Shown here: one piece after another, positions 44,444-57,400 of the stretch | Layout of the letters: the number at the start of each line of letters is the position of its first letter | Position numbering within the stretch: position 1 is the first letter of the stretch | From: Cordia subcordata | Lineage: Eukaryota; Streptophyta; Magnoliopsida; Boraginales; Cordiaceae | Assembly: GCA_028554755.1 (NCBI GenBank) | Contig: JAPTOF010000010.1 | Span: 5,616,001 to 5,680,000, forward strand | Reading direction: 5' to 3' | DNA: 64,000 nucleotides | The notes under the pieces: generated by a model | What the model was told of the DNA's origin: nothing | Database searches by the model: none | Seen by the model: the letters and a program-made list of their open reading frames with translations, nothing else | Position numbers and translations under genes: made by a program

Positions 44444-46157
44444 ATAATAGAAAGTAAAATGATAAACAAAAAATAATCATGTCATGTAAACGCTAGCATG
44501 ACATTCTCACAGTGGTGCTAACATGGTACTCTTACAATGTCAAAAAATACATAAATTTTATACATAGTATAGATAGATTAGTGATATAGGAACATTATCT
44601 TTTACATACTTGCAAGAATATAAAACAGGATAAGCCAAATGGCTTGGTTGAAGATTTATTTGGTTTTTGTTTTCGGCTGAGACGCTTCTTGTTTTTTGGG
44701 TCAATGACTAATGAGATGATATTTCACTTCTTCTTCTTCTTTCTTCCTTTTTTATTTTTTTATTTTTTTCTCTTTTAGCAATGACTAACATGATGTTTCA
44801 CTCGACATTGCATATAATAAGGATTCATGAATGTAAAAGAAAATTTTATATTCGTCATGCTCTTGCAGGTTTAAATAGTGGAAAAATTATGGACGTTTAT
44901 AAATCTTATATATGCATAGATAAAAGGTTAATTAAATGTCTCCGTTCAATTGTTCGTATTTGCCTTTTTTCTGGTTGGTCGAATTGATATTTCCAAATCA
45001 TTTGCTTTGTTTCGCAGCGGGTTATTTGTCACCACAAGTTGTCATTTTTATAACATAGTTTTAAATTTGTCTTTACTATTTTATAACACTCCAATTAGAT
45101 ATCAATAACATTTTACAAAAATAGTCAATTTAATCTTCATTATTTTGTAATATTCATACTAGTCATCAGTGTTCTAAAAAGATAGTCAAATTAGTACTTA
45201 TTATTCTAGAAATATTCATATTAGTTCCTAGATAATAGTATAAAAGATATCTAAAAGATAATAGAAACTATTAATTTTAGATATTCTAAAAGATTAATCT
45301 AAATTACTTTTAGATATCTAAAGATTAATCCCATAAATTATATGTGTAAGTTTAAGTGCAAAATAGAACAGATAGTAATATTAAAGAATTAAACTAAAAT
45401 TAGAATAACCACTTAAATATGCAAGTAATATAAATTAATTAAACAAAATAAAATGAATACAAATTAAAATATATATATATTTATAAGAAAGAAAGTGAGA
45501 AAAAAAATCAAATATAAATTAGGATTGAGGCTTGAGTTGGACTAAATTTCATTAAGACTTTAGCGCACTACTACAACACTAACAGTTTCTCACATAAACC
45601 TTCCGGGATATAGCAATTCATAATATGAACACACGAAATTACAAAATTACTTGAATCTGAAATTTTAAAACTCTCTCTGCAAAGAAATAATAAAAACTAA
45701 AAATGATGTTGAAAACTATCTTATGCAATATAAGGTGAAAGTAAGTTTGAATGCTAATAAAACCCTAATAAAAATGCAAACTGTATAGAAAAGAAAATCT
45801 GCACAAATTAATTATCACTTATTAGACATAGAAGCAATGTATGTAACTACATAACTTTCTTGTGTAAATGAATAACGTTCCCTTGCAAGTCATTATGACT
45901 TAATCATAAATTACTATTCTAGAAATATTCATATTAATTTTAGATATTCTAAAAGATGATAAAAACTATGATTAATCTTTAATAGATATCAGGCTACCTC
46001 CTTTGGGGGGGGGGGGGAAGAAAAGAAAAAACTGACTAAAAACTAAACCAAGCAACAAAGATCGAGAAAATGAAAAGTACATTAAAAAGGGAAAAGAAAA
46101 GATAAAAAAACAAATCAAAACTTTTAGTTCTAAGATGAAATATAATCCACAGATAAC
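44444..46157. other. AT-rich intergenic DNA with a repeat copy
   Basis: A minus-strand Helitron-like 5' end (TCTATACTATGTATAAAATT) starts at 44573 with no certain 3' partner. The stretch 45050-45240 resembles arms of the element at 39997 (AGTCAATTTAATCTTCATTA). The repeat copy 45332-45905 is listed separately. No gene is seen. Confidence 0.5.
45332..45905 (+). repeat. Dispersed repeat, copy 2 (partner at 41262-41830)
   Basis: See copy 1. This copy lies 4.07 kb downstream in the same orientation. Confidence 0.8.
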
Positions 46158-47752
46158 CTACACAATATCTACATTTCCAGGCTTCTGGTTTTCTACTACT
46201 TGATTCTTCTCCCTGGAAATTTCTTCCAGGGACTTGCCTTTGGGCTCAGGCACTAGAAACGTACACAACAACCCAAGTACGTTGATTTCGCCCAGAACTA
46301 TCAATGAATTCCTCATCCCAATTCCAGCTGGGTAGCCTGGATCAGCCTTTGCCTTGTCTTGATTCTGCGACGCGCATAAAAACCCGAACGCCCCGACTAT
46401 CGCACCCGCCTTTCCGGTAGCTGCAGAGATTCCGTCGCAAGTGGAACGAAACCGCGCCGGAAAGATCTCCGCAGGGACGATAAATGTCGTGCTGTTGGGA
46501 CCAAAATTTGCAAATAAAAACGTTAATGCATACATTATCACGAACCCAATCTTGTGTGAAGTCCAGTAGTGGTAAGGGATTGCTAGTCCGAACATGAACA
46601 CTGTCATGAATAAAAATCCCTGGATTTGGATTTTGAAACGCCCGATTCGATCGATTAGACCCCATGTGAACCAATACCCCGGAACGGTTCCGAAGAATGC
46701 GATTAAAAATTGTGCCCTGGAAATTTTGAAGACTTCGTCTAGAGCGCTCATGGTTTTTGCAGATGGAAGCAAACCAATTGCACTGAAGATTTCCTTCTGG
46801 AATAGACTTTGGCTATAATAAGCAATGTCAACAAAGAACCATGTGATGTGGTAGTTGTGCCCAACAAGTGCAATCCATGGCGATGCAGAAATTCCCTGGA
46901 AAACAACCCCAAAGAGTTGCTTGTCTCCTCTTTTTCCTCCACTTTTGGTGCCTCAATGGCGACCTTCAACACTTTGGACATGTCCTGGCAGGCCTTCTCT
47001 GCATTCTTCGTGACCAGGGCGGTGTACCGGGCTGTTTCCGGCATCTTCATCCCCCAGTAGTACGTCAAGGCCGCCGGTAACGCTCCGAACATGAGAATGA
47101 TTCTCCAGACATAGTCTGCTTCAGGTGGAGTGGAGCTGGAAGCACTTATAGAATTAGCTGGCGCGGGATAAGCCTTCCGGAAGATATGCGAGACCAACAT
47201 GGAGAAAACCCCTCCGGCGAGAATCCCAAACTCTTGCATAGCGAAAACCGCCGCGATAAACGCCCCACGAGTCTTCTTGCTCGCGTACTCCGACATGATA
47301 GTTGCAGAAAGGGGATAATCGCCTCCAATGCCAAACCCAAGCCAAAACCTGAAAAAGCATAGAGTAGCCATGACAGCTTTAGGCGAGCTTCCAAAGGAGA
47401 GGCCAGAAGCAATAGAGCAAAACACCATCAGCAAAAGGGTAAGGCCATAAACTCTCTTCCGGCCTATCTTGTCTCCGAGCCAGCCGAAAAAGAGCTGCCC
47501 GACTAGCGTTCCGCAGAGCGCGACGCCGTTAACCGCCGCCGCAACGTTCGGTGGCAAAGATCCAGGCTTTGTTGAGCCGTCGACATGGTAGTAGATGCGA
47601 CCAAGAAGCTTGGTGATCAATGAGATGCAGAAGAGATCATAAGCATCTGTGAAAAAGCCCATTCGAGCTATCACTACTGCTTTCATGTGATACCATTGAG
47701 TTTTGGCAACATCTAGTCGTGCTAGAACATCTTGCTCATGGTTTGCAGCCAT
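46158..47752 (-). pseudogene. High-affinity phosphate transporter (PHT1 family), frameshifted by a 5-base duplication
   Basis: The single minus-strand exon would encode about 529 residues, the usual PHT1 length, if five bases were absent. Frame 1 (from 47752) starts [20 protein letters not shown] and carries [11 protein letters not shown] (about 93-103) and the PHT1 signature [13 protein letters not shown] (143-155). It also has the long charged central loop and then [12 protein letters not shown] near 302. There the minus strand has CACATCACAT (46850-46841) where the family expects one CACAT. The frame then runs off into 30 unrelated residues and stops near 46748. The other frame resumes with [15 protein letters not shown] and goes to the natural end. 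PHT1 proteins are 12-helix plasma-membrane H+/phosphate symporters. As read, the product would lack helices 7-12 and is probably inactive. All other motifs are intact, so the change is recent or an assembly error. Confidence 0.9.
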
Positions 47753-47843
47753 GGCTGAATTGCTTAATATAATTGAATAAGCTTTATGATCAGTTAAGGT
47801 GTTTTAGCTCATGAAGAAAAACTATGGAGATTCACTTGTAGGT

Positions 47844-47853
47844 GTTTTTATAG
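47844..47853 (-). promoter_or_regulatory. TATA box of the phosphate transporter gene
   Basis: The minus strand reads CTATAAAAAC about 95 bases before the ATG at 47752. I looked for the phosphate-starvation P1BS element GNATATNC in the next 900 bases and did not see a clear match. Confidence 0.6.
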
Positions 47854-49284
47854 CTTTTTGATCGGAGATGTAGTTCATGTGGAACTCTATTTGTGAAATT
47901 GTTTATGAAGTCCTTTTCCAAAAGATGGGACTTTTGCGAAATTCTTGCTACTTATCGCGGTTAGATAACTAAGTCAAATTTTTAATTGAGATCTTAATTG
48001 AGGAAAAATTTTAAAAAGAATTAAGGTTTCATTTGGTTTCTCTATTTCATAATTCCAGTTTACAGAAAATAAAATTATGAAAGAAAATGTATGTGGTAGG
48101 ATTATCCTTTTTTCCATTTTTAGAAAATTGAAGATTGTTTTTTGTATATAAAACATTAGAAGTTTATTTTTATTGTTTTCCAAACAGTTTCTTTTTTTTT
48201 CTACTTCAAAGAGGTCAAAAGCCAATTACATGTAATTAACGAAATTGACCCCAATACCAGTCACACTAAAAGTGAGAGACATACTACTTGATCACTTTGA
48301 TCAAGTATTTTTTTTTAACACACAATTTTGATACATGCACACCAAATCTTTTACACATACAAACGACACAATACATTTAAAGTCCAAACTATACAAATAA
48401 ATAATTTTCACCTTCAAACAAATATATTTTTTTAATTTTACGAAAGTAGAAAATAAAATTATTTTAGGAAATAAAAATAAAGATAATTTTTTTTTTCCCA
48501 AACTAAACGCAGCCTAAGTCGAAATTTTCGAAATGTCAAAAGTACATGGAACCTTTTTCTAATCAGAAAAAGACGCAGCCTAAATGTCCGTTCTTTGAGA
48601 ATGTTAAAAGTACATGAATCCTTTTCCTAATTAGAAAATGATTCCGGGAAATATTGTGGATGTTGAAGGGATAAAATGTATTGATAATTAGTTAAGTTAT
48701 TTCTATTCGTGAAGATTTTACCAGAGAGCCGAATACTTTTAATAGGTCATAAACTGTAGATGCATATAAACTTCTACCAAAAGTCATATAGAATGATAGT
48801 GTCTATAAGGGTTGAAGGAACCAATAAATCATTATTTTTGAACACCCTATGTTAGAGTTATGAGTATTTATCAAATGACTTTTGTGTTTTTCACCAGATG
48901 GTCTTTTCCTTCACTTCATGTAACCAAAAAGACATTGTAGAAACTATTTCCTTATTGTTATTTATGGAGTATATATTCCACCACTCTAGTTACCCCATTG
49001 AAAGTTATTTTCTACTGCTTAAGTCAGATAATATGCTAGATAAGCCATCATAGATCATCTAAATTAAACCAATTCCACGGATCACTTTTTTCATGCTCCT
49101 ATGTATGAATAGCAAACATTATAATTATCACGCGTATTCATGCTCCTATAAAGAGCCCATGTAGTTAATAACCTTTTGTGATTCATGTATAAGTCATTTA
49201 TTGTGATTTGTGTAATCAGAAACTTAATTAAAAATCTTAGTCGGGACCTATACATATTTATAGCCTCGTATTTAATTTGGCATT
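47854..49284. other. Divergent intergenic region between PHT1 and the lipid-transfer-like gene
   Basis: AT-rich, no coding segment. The two flanking genes are transcribed away from each other, so both upstream regions lie here. Confidence 0.5.
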
Positions 49285-49290
49285 TATAAA
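49285..49290 (+). promoter_or_regulatory. TATA box of the lipid-transfer-like gene
   Basis: TATAAA lies about 88 bases before the ATG at 49378. Confidence 0.55.
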
Positions 49291-49377
49291 CGATGGAAAA
49301 AAAAGATTTCTTCCTTTTCTCTAATATTCTTTAATTGTTCCTCTTAACAACAAGAGTATATTCTCCATTCGTCAAGG

Positions 49378-49725
49378 ATGGTGAAGAGTGTGCTTTGTTT
49401 TTTGCTGTTTTCAGTGGTGACATTATTGGTCCTTGAGCAAGTTTATGTCATCAATGGAGAACCATATCCCTGTGATGAGATCTTTCTTAACAGTTGTTTG
49501 ACTACCCCAGGAGATCCCATAGACTGCTGCTTTACATTGAAGAGTTACGATGAATATAACCCTTCTTGCATTTGTAGTATTCTTAAAATCCCAAGATTCT
49601 CGCACTTTTTTGCCTCTCCCAAAGGCAAAAAGCTCTTGATCGCATGTGGTGTGAACTTGGGAGGCGTTTGCGGTTTAGGGGAGGCTAGTGCTCCTATCCC
49701 GGGTCCGAATCCATTAGTAAACTAA
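49378..49725 (+). CDS. Secreted 8-Cys protein, non-specific lipid-transfer-like
   Basis: A 115-residue single-exon protein. Residues 1-27 form a signal peptide (MVKSVLCFLLFSVVTLLVLE then QVYVING). The mature part has the eight-cysteine pattern of plant lipid-transfer proteins: C32, C40, C50-C51, C64xC66, C90, C98. The CxC pair follows the CC pair, as in that fold, where four disulfides enclose a hydrophobic pocket that carries lipids in the apoplast. The subtype and ligand are not clear; spacing C1-C2 is 7 and C3C4-C5 is 12. A TATA box is 88 bases upstream. The last eight codons (PGPNPLVN and stop) fall in the first unit of a repeat that continues downstream, so the C-terminus may have been remodelled by it. 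The gene looks intact. Confidence 0.85.
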   Translation: MVKSVLCFLLFSVVTLLVLEQVYVINGEPYPCDEIFLNSCLTTPGDPIDCCFTLKSYDEYNPSCICSILKIPRFSHFFASPKGKKLLIACGVNLGGVCGLGEASAPIPGPNPLVN

Positions 49726-50075
49726 TGTTTTGCAGTTTGAGGAGAGAAGATGATCATGTCTATGGTTCAAATCCGCCAATAAACTAATGATTTATCTTTG
49801 TTATTTGATTTCCCTTTTTTAGATTACAAAGATGATAATATATGTTGTTGTTGCAACTTTTTTATGTCTCGGGTTAGAATCTATCAATAAACCAATATCT
49901 TACCTTTGTTATTTGATTTCTTTTGTTTCAGATTACAAAATAGTAATATGAACATATGACATTGTCGCAATTTCTTTCATATCTCGAGTTCGAATCCACC
50001 AACAAATATTAATGTCTTATCTTTGTTGTTTGATTTCTTTTTCTTTTCTAGATTATACAATATGACATTGTCGCA
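49690..50075 (+). repeat. Degenerate tandem repeat starting inside the lipid-transfer-like stop region
   Basis: A phrase like GGGTTCGAATCCACCAATAA, followed by ACTAATGTCTTATCTTTGTT and AGATTACAAA, occurs about four times with spacing of about 70 to 117 bases (near 49698, 49767, 49870 and 49988). The first copy overlaps the last codons and stop of the gene at 49378-49725. The phrase GTTCGAATCC resembles a Pol III B box. Confidence 0.7.
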
Positions 50076-50589
50076 ACTACTTCTCCCATGCTCTGAGGGA
50101 TAAATTAAATCTACTCTTTAAGTCGTGAGAAATTTAACCCCTCTGACCGTTTACTCAATCAGATGCCTTTAAATAATTTTATATTTTTAGTTTACATTCT
50201 CAAATTCGCCCTTGGTCGCTCTCCCTCTCATGGTGCAATACACTCATTTCTAATTAGATCTGGCGATGATCAGCTGTCACTGCATAAAATCTAGGGAGTA
50301 CAAAAATCTTTTTACATGGTATGGTTCGACAGCATATTATATTTTCTGCACAAATAAATACTGGTGGAATTTGTTGATGGACAAATTTAGATTGAATCAC
50401 GTGAAAAAGAATGCAATGCCTTTCAAATCCCATAAACAGTTGTCAAATTTCTTTTCACTAGGCAAGCAACAGTATGCATGTTGTATGCTCAAAAGTGTAA
50501 GTACAAAAAAGAAAATGGCCAAAGCCATATATATACAGGGATCAAAACAGAACCAACTCATCAAAATCCTAAGCTAAACTTATGGACCT

Positions 50590-51400
50590 ATTCAAGTTAG
50601 TATTATTAACTCCACTAGAACTAGTTTCACCCCCCTTGTCGTATTGCGGATCAGCTCCAAAATCTGCTCCTCAGTCCAATCTCCTTGCGATGAATTCTGC
50701 AATTGTGTGGCAGCCGGGAAGAATGTGCAGCAAGCCCAAGTCTGGAAAGATTCACCATTGGTGCCATATAAATCATTCTTTGTGGTACAGTATCCCATCT
50801 ATAATCGTTCTGTTGTATCAATAGTCTCAAAATACCAGTTAACCATATTCTAGGTGAGAAAGGACGCGCGAAGAACAAATGAATTCACTTGGTAGCCAAA
50901 AGAAAGCAATTCACTTGGTAGCCAAAAGAAAGCAGCTGGTAGTTTTGTTGGCAATCGGTAAAGCACAGTCAACTGTGGCCATTGATGTTTAGGCCAACCC
51001 ACTTTGAACTGCTGAACCTGAGGGTGCTTGACATGCAGGATCTCGCGAGTAGCTTTGAATGAGAAATGTCCATTCTGACCACAACTCCATCTCGCCTCAT
51101 CATCTTTACCCTCCAAAAGAATAAGGCCTGAAGCTTGACCCATTGTCTCATTGATGACCTCATTCCCAGAATTCTTGACAAAATTAAGTGAGACAACCTC
51201 ATTCCTAGAATTCTTGACAAAATTAAGTCCAAAACCTCAGCCACCATCACGAAACTTCTAATCCCAGAACCAGCAACTGTCCCACTCCTAAAACTTTCTT
51301 CCAGGTAACCCCATGGGTGCCAATGATCCTTCCAGAAAAGGGTGTTTTCCCATTCCTCACATGATAGATAAGAAAGATTGCTATATTTCATCGAGCATCA
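50590..51400 (-). pseudogene. LINE reverse-transcriptase tail (zinc-binding, zf-RVT) fragment
   Basis: On the minus strand, about 51390-51300 reads ENTLFWKDHWHPWGYLEESF, the usual 'FW.DxWxPxGPL' lead into the LINE zinc-binding region. It continues near 51105-50985 with DDEARWSCGQNGHFSFKATR and VGWPKHQWP, in shifted frames, and near 50770 with CTTKNDLYGTNGESFQ. Frameshifts and stops are frequent, and no reverse-transcriptase core remains upstream. Two small tandem duplications sit inside it, 50880-50933 (about 27-base units) and 51152-51228 (about 39-base units). Confidence 0.65.
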
Positions 51401-54400
51401 TGCAATTACCCTCTGCTTGTGGAAGAACTGAACAATAGGCAATTTTGATCCTACACGAAGAAAATTCCAAAAACTAACTAGTAGAAGAAACTTGGAAGTC
51501 TTCTGCTTTCACCAATTAAAAGACTTGCAGAACTTTTACTGTAAAAAGCAAATCAAAACAGTAAAACTGGAATTTCATTTACTATGAAGATACAAAAAAA
51601 TCCTGTACATATCTTAGGCACTTATTCTTTGTACAAACATGGTAGTCCTAAAAGTGAGTATAACTAATGCACAAGGTTGTAACCCTCAGATCTATTAATT
51701 AGACCATTGGTACAAAGTACTCCAGCCTACCTGGATAACGAGTCCATCCCTGGAAATAACCTTCAAAAGATATCATATCTGAGCATTCAATCAGTCAAAT
51801 TATTCAGCATCCAATATACCTGCTTATTTATAAGACTTTAACCGTCTCCATAAGCTTCTGACAACAATGAAGGTACAAGCTCTAGCAGCAAGGGAGGTAA
51901 CAGCATCTCCAGATGAGCATTATGTATTACTTAGGATAGGAAACATCCCAATTGGAAAACTGTTGCTGGTAAATAAAGGTCACACATAATGAACAATACT
52001 CCACTAAAAACTAGGGTCTGGGGAAGGTAATTGTTCACAGGCTTACGCTTACTCCTAAAGAGTTGGTTTTCAGACCTTGAAGCTGAGATCAAGTACTCAA
52101 CATGAGTTTTACTGTCACACTCAGCACAACCTTCAACTGCTTTGTTATATAAAGTTCAAGTCCAATGTGGTTTAGAAAACTGAGTTACAAAACTGTTTGC
52201 AAATAAAATGTCCCATTTCCATGAGCACATGACAGTAAAACTGAGTGCAAATTATAACACTGTAGCATTTTCTTTTTAAAAAAGAAAAAGAAAGAAAGAA
52301 AGCATACAGTAGGTCTTCCTGAGAACATTTTATATCTATCAATGGTTAGGAGAAGAACATATTTATGAACCTAGGATTTAAAATTGCACCTATTGAATAA
52401 GGCTTCTCCAAATAGCAGGATCTAGAAAACTTGAAATACGGAGTTTTACCCATCCCAAGTGAGTACTCGACCATTCAGGCAAGTATGAGTTTATACCATT
52501 GCAAATTTTGACTCCCAGAGGATCATAAACTGAGTATGTTAACAATTGCAAACACAATCCAATTTTCATCTGCACAAGACAATTAAATTGAGTGAAAATT
52601 AGATAATGTGAAAAGATCATGCAGTAACTCTGGCTTACAACATGTAATGTTTAACAACAAAAAGTTAGAGATGCAATTTATAAGTTAAAAATTAACAGAT
52701 ACAGGCTTGATGAACTGGTAAGGTAAACCAACCTACTCATGTCCACTTTAGCACAAGAAGAAAATGTGAAACCAGTACGCTAAATCCTGATTTTATGGAA
52801 ACAGCAACTGCAAAGAGTCAAAAATATTAAAATTAATTTTGAAAGAGGAAAAAAAAAAACAACTGTTGCGAAAGGAACAACTACAAAGGGAATATAGCAG
52901 CCCAAAAATAATTGCCAGAAAGGAGAGTGAAAAAGAAAAACCAAAAGGATCATGCATGACCTCATCAGAAAACAATGGGATATTCCAATAAGAAATATGA
53001 TTGGAAGGTAGGAGAATCAAATAACAATTCTTATACGAAAAAGGAGCAGAATACCAGCCAACTCAGCAGCGACGTGATTGCACAAAAGGAAGTACTTGCG
53101 AAATATTAAGAGGTGGTTTCTTCCAAATTCCTGAGTTTTAGTTTAGTAAGTCCTATAACAGACAACTCATTAAATTTGGCAGTATTACAAAAATTTTCAA
53201 ATATCTAAATAATGCAACATGCAGTTCAAGATTGACTCAAGGATTTAACTATTTTCCAAGCATTGAAAGAGTTACAAACCGTCATTAGGATCCATCATTC
53301 AAGTGTAACTCAACAGACTACGCTGTATACATTTCCTAGTCTGATACATCAACACATTCAAACATACACGCCAAAGCAAAGGCTTGTGAATACAAAAGAG
53401 AGAAGGTGAACCAGAATAAACAGACCACATCATTACTTAGTACAATTACTTCCTGTCGACCAGAACAGCCTTGATCCTGAGGTTAGCAGCAGAATACTAA
53501 ATAGAATCAAGGGAGCAGTCCTGCGCCGCTAGTAAAATTCTCCATTGACAAGATTACTCGGTTTCATAAGCTAGTAGGGAACGGAAAAGGCTATCCTTGG
53601 CCTAAATGGAAATGGAACTCGCAAGGACGTTAAATCTGGATTGCCACATCGTTTTAAGGGTAATTAAACAACAAATATAATTGGATGTGGTCTTTTTTGG
53701 AGAAGCCTTTCTCTCATTCTATTTGCCTTGCACAGTTTGATTGGTTTAACCTCATTGCCTTAGTCAACCTTAGCATTTTACAATTAGACAAGATCTTTGA
53801 GGACAAGCTGTAAACTTTTTCCTTTTACTTGAGAAGTGACAAGCTGTAATCTTTCACGATTTGGATATATATAAAGCACCTTATTAATCAGTGATATTAA
53901 AAATTTCCAAAGATATAATTGTTGCCTTAGGAGTAGTCATGACTGCTTCTATAAAGCAATAATCTTTCACTTAATTATTTAGTCTAAGGCCCCCAAATTG
54001 GGAAATTATAAGCTAAAGTATTTCCGCAACGGACTTCATTTTGAAATGGAAAAGAAGTGTAATAAAATACCCAGATAACGTAATTGTCAACAAGAAGCAA
54101 ATAGACTGTCCTACTATCATCTGAGGATTTCACCACAGGTAAAATTTAGTTCATAAGCAAATGCATAGAGTTAATAGTTTTATCATAAATATGATTGAAA
54201 CCTTAGACCATGTTTTCGTAGGCAAATTCATATCTTTAAGCCCTGAGATATGTTAGCTCCCAAATCTTCACTGGAAGAGAATCTTTGACTAAATCCTAAA
54301 CCTTGACCACCTGAGGATACAAGCCTTTGTAACGTATACTCTTGCCATCAGAATTAATGGAAATAGCAAATCAAATATCATTTGTTTGTCCATCCCGTAG

Positions 54401-57400
54401 GCACTTAGTGACCTTAATCTTCAGAGATATTCAGTCACACCAAAAACACTTTCTCAATAGAATATATCTAATATCTGGTGAGTATAAAATGATCAAATTC
54501 AAACTGCTTTTGCTATGACACCTACCAAAGGCTACAGAGTGGTTCCCCCATTTCACGTTAAAGCAAGCTCTCATTCTTATTCCTAAACTTTATACGACAA
54601 AACAGCTCTTACATTGAAAACATGTAATGAACATTTTCATTATTCACGTCCAGAAAGTCAAAATTCTTAACAGTTTCAAATATAGATAAGAGAGGGAATA
54701 TCTTAATAACATGACAGCCCTCAAAGCATGCTATAGGAGCATCAGACATCGGTTTGAATAGGATCACATGGTCTCCGATGGGAAGAATAAACTACTTTCT
54801 AGGAAAGTTTGGTTTGAGAAGTCAGAGATTGGGAATGAATAAGTTAAGGAAAAGAAAAAAGAAAGAGGAAAGGAAGTGTGTGCTTAAAATACCAGCCATG
54901 GCAAACTAATAATTATATAGATTTTGTCAGAGAAGAACTGTACTTTCTACAAAAGCTAGCAATAGCTTAAAATTCTTGACTTCCTCTGAAAAAGAGAACC
55001 AAGTATTACTAATAGCTAAAAAGTTTGATGCTTCTTCCTCACCTGCACCACAATCCACTAGGCAACCAAAAGCAGAATATATAGAGATAAATTTATTGCT
55101 TTAGGCAACAAATTTCCCATTTTAATTTTGCAGTCATCGCATCAACAGATTCTCATAATTTTCACCTTTAACTAATTGTAAATGCTAGCTGTCAAATACT
55201 TGTCACCTACGAAAACTGCACAAATCAGCACCTTCTTGAAACTCAAACATCATGCATCTCTGAGTTTTAGTAGTTAACTAAGAAATCATCCTCCACTCTT
55301 TTTTCAGACAGATCATGTGGAACTAAGGTCTCCTGGAAGAACTGATTCTTAGTCGGCGAGTCGCTAATATATGTATGTTATAAGATGCTTCCTGTCCATG
55401 GCATGATTATCTAGGCAATACATTTTTTAAGACTAAGGGAACGCATTTAAGCAACCATTTCATTGAGCCAGGATACAAAAACCTCTTATTCGGATTACTT
55501 GGCTTCATGAACTTTTCATAACTACTAGCAGCAATCATTTTATGACTGTAAGAATTACACCACTTTAAGCGTAAAATTTTCTAAAGAAGTCATTTAGCAA
55601 AATACAAGCTACAATTGTTGAAATGGCAATCAGCAACCTGACAGTAAAAAGCTCATATTATCCTAAGCCTCAGTCGTCTAAGAAACCAAACTTTCACAGC
55701 CAAGAAGTACCAAGAGCTGCCTGAACTACACTATTATATTATGGAACTTCAGATCAGAATGAGGATGCAGCAAGAGAAGCCTGAGAAAGCCAAGGATCAG
55801 TTTAACAGCAAGGCTACCAGTTCCACACATGGCTTATTCTGTAATGCAGCTCCTTTATTGTGATTGATCAAGACAAAAAAGAGGTGCACGCTTAAGCAAG
55901 GACTACACCGTGTCTAGAATTGTTTGGTGTAAATTCAAAAAATTACCTGATAAAGGTACCAGCATATTGTGTAGATGCAAAAACTCTTTTCACATTAGTC
56001 ACAGAAAGTATTAAAGTGGATCCTAGTACTTTATGAAGTCCCATAATCACATAACTGAACCATTTAACTTCAATTATTTGGTTGAAACTAGAGGTGCTCA
56101 ATATAAGAAACAACAAATCCATCTGAATCAGACTAGCTACTCTTTCTTGTTTTTTTTTTTTTTTTTGGATTGTTTCAACAAGCCAAAGGAGGATGGTGAC
56201 TATATCATTGTGAATTTCCAATCTCATCTATAAGCTTAAACTTTTATCTGTCTATTGTTATGGAAACACCCTTCACGTACAAGCGGGATTACTTTCTTTT
56301 CTTTTCTCTATTCTTGCAAGCGGACATAGTCTTTTAACCAGGGTAGTTATATCCTAAAAACAACTGGTATGAAGTGGGCAACTCATGATCATGCTCACAT
56401 GATGATCTTGGAATTCATGATCTATGTGGGGCAATCATATCTTCTTATATTCTTCTTATGTCACTCATGATTCACAGAAAGGACTCAATTACTTTAGCGA
56501 CCATTGAGTATGAAACAAGCGAGAACAATATGTTGAAGATGCACTTGCAAACGAAGAAGCAGCTTTGAATTTGAAATAGCAGTGGACAAGGACTTACGTG
56601 GCAAAAACCAACTGCCAGAAACACGCAATGCTTGAATGACGATGGGTTGCATGTGAACGGAGAAAACTGGATCAAGGCCAGCTCTGATACAATGACAGTG
56701 AAAATGGGTTCATCATCCTAAAATTTAATTCAGCAGAGTAACCAATGATCTTATATAATAGTCCTCAAACTCAGGACGTACCAATGCTCAACAAGTGTAT
56801 TTCTTAACAGTTCACATCTGGACTTCATGTACATGTATGCATCTTTGGGGGTGATAAATGATAATAGGCGAGTGTACCCATGACAAAGAAGAAGTGAAAT
56901 AGTTTAAAGAGATGAAATAATGATGAAGATAAAACTTGAACAAATGATATAGCTATGTCTGCTTAATCATGGCCTGTACGACTTAAGAAATTTATAGCTC
57001 CACTAACATACAGAGCCAAACTACCCACTTGCCACAGATAAACAATGACAATAAGCTTAGGCTGCAAAAAAGTGACTAAACAACAGTTCAACTCCATTTT
57101 TCTACAGATCCACAATTTCATCAGATGAGAATTGTTCTTACAGCACACCATATGCAAGAGAGAAACAGACACCACAAAAATAGTAGAGATATTCTTCTGT
57201 AATCTTTTGAGAAGAATATTCTTCCTTTATATCTTCACATTATGGTTTTGTCACCAAACATGAAACTTAATGTTATTCTAAAAAGATATTAAAGATTTAC
57301 CCCATTGTCTAATAGAGTATTTGAGCAACAACACCAACCGTATTTTAGAAAGTAGACCTACATCAGTTAGGCTTACATGAGAGAAACAACAAACTGAATT

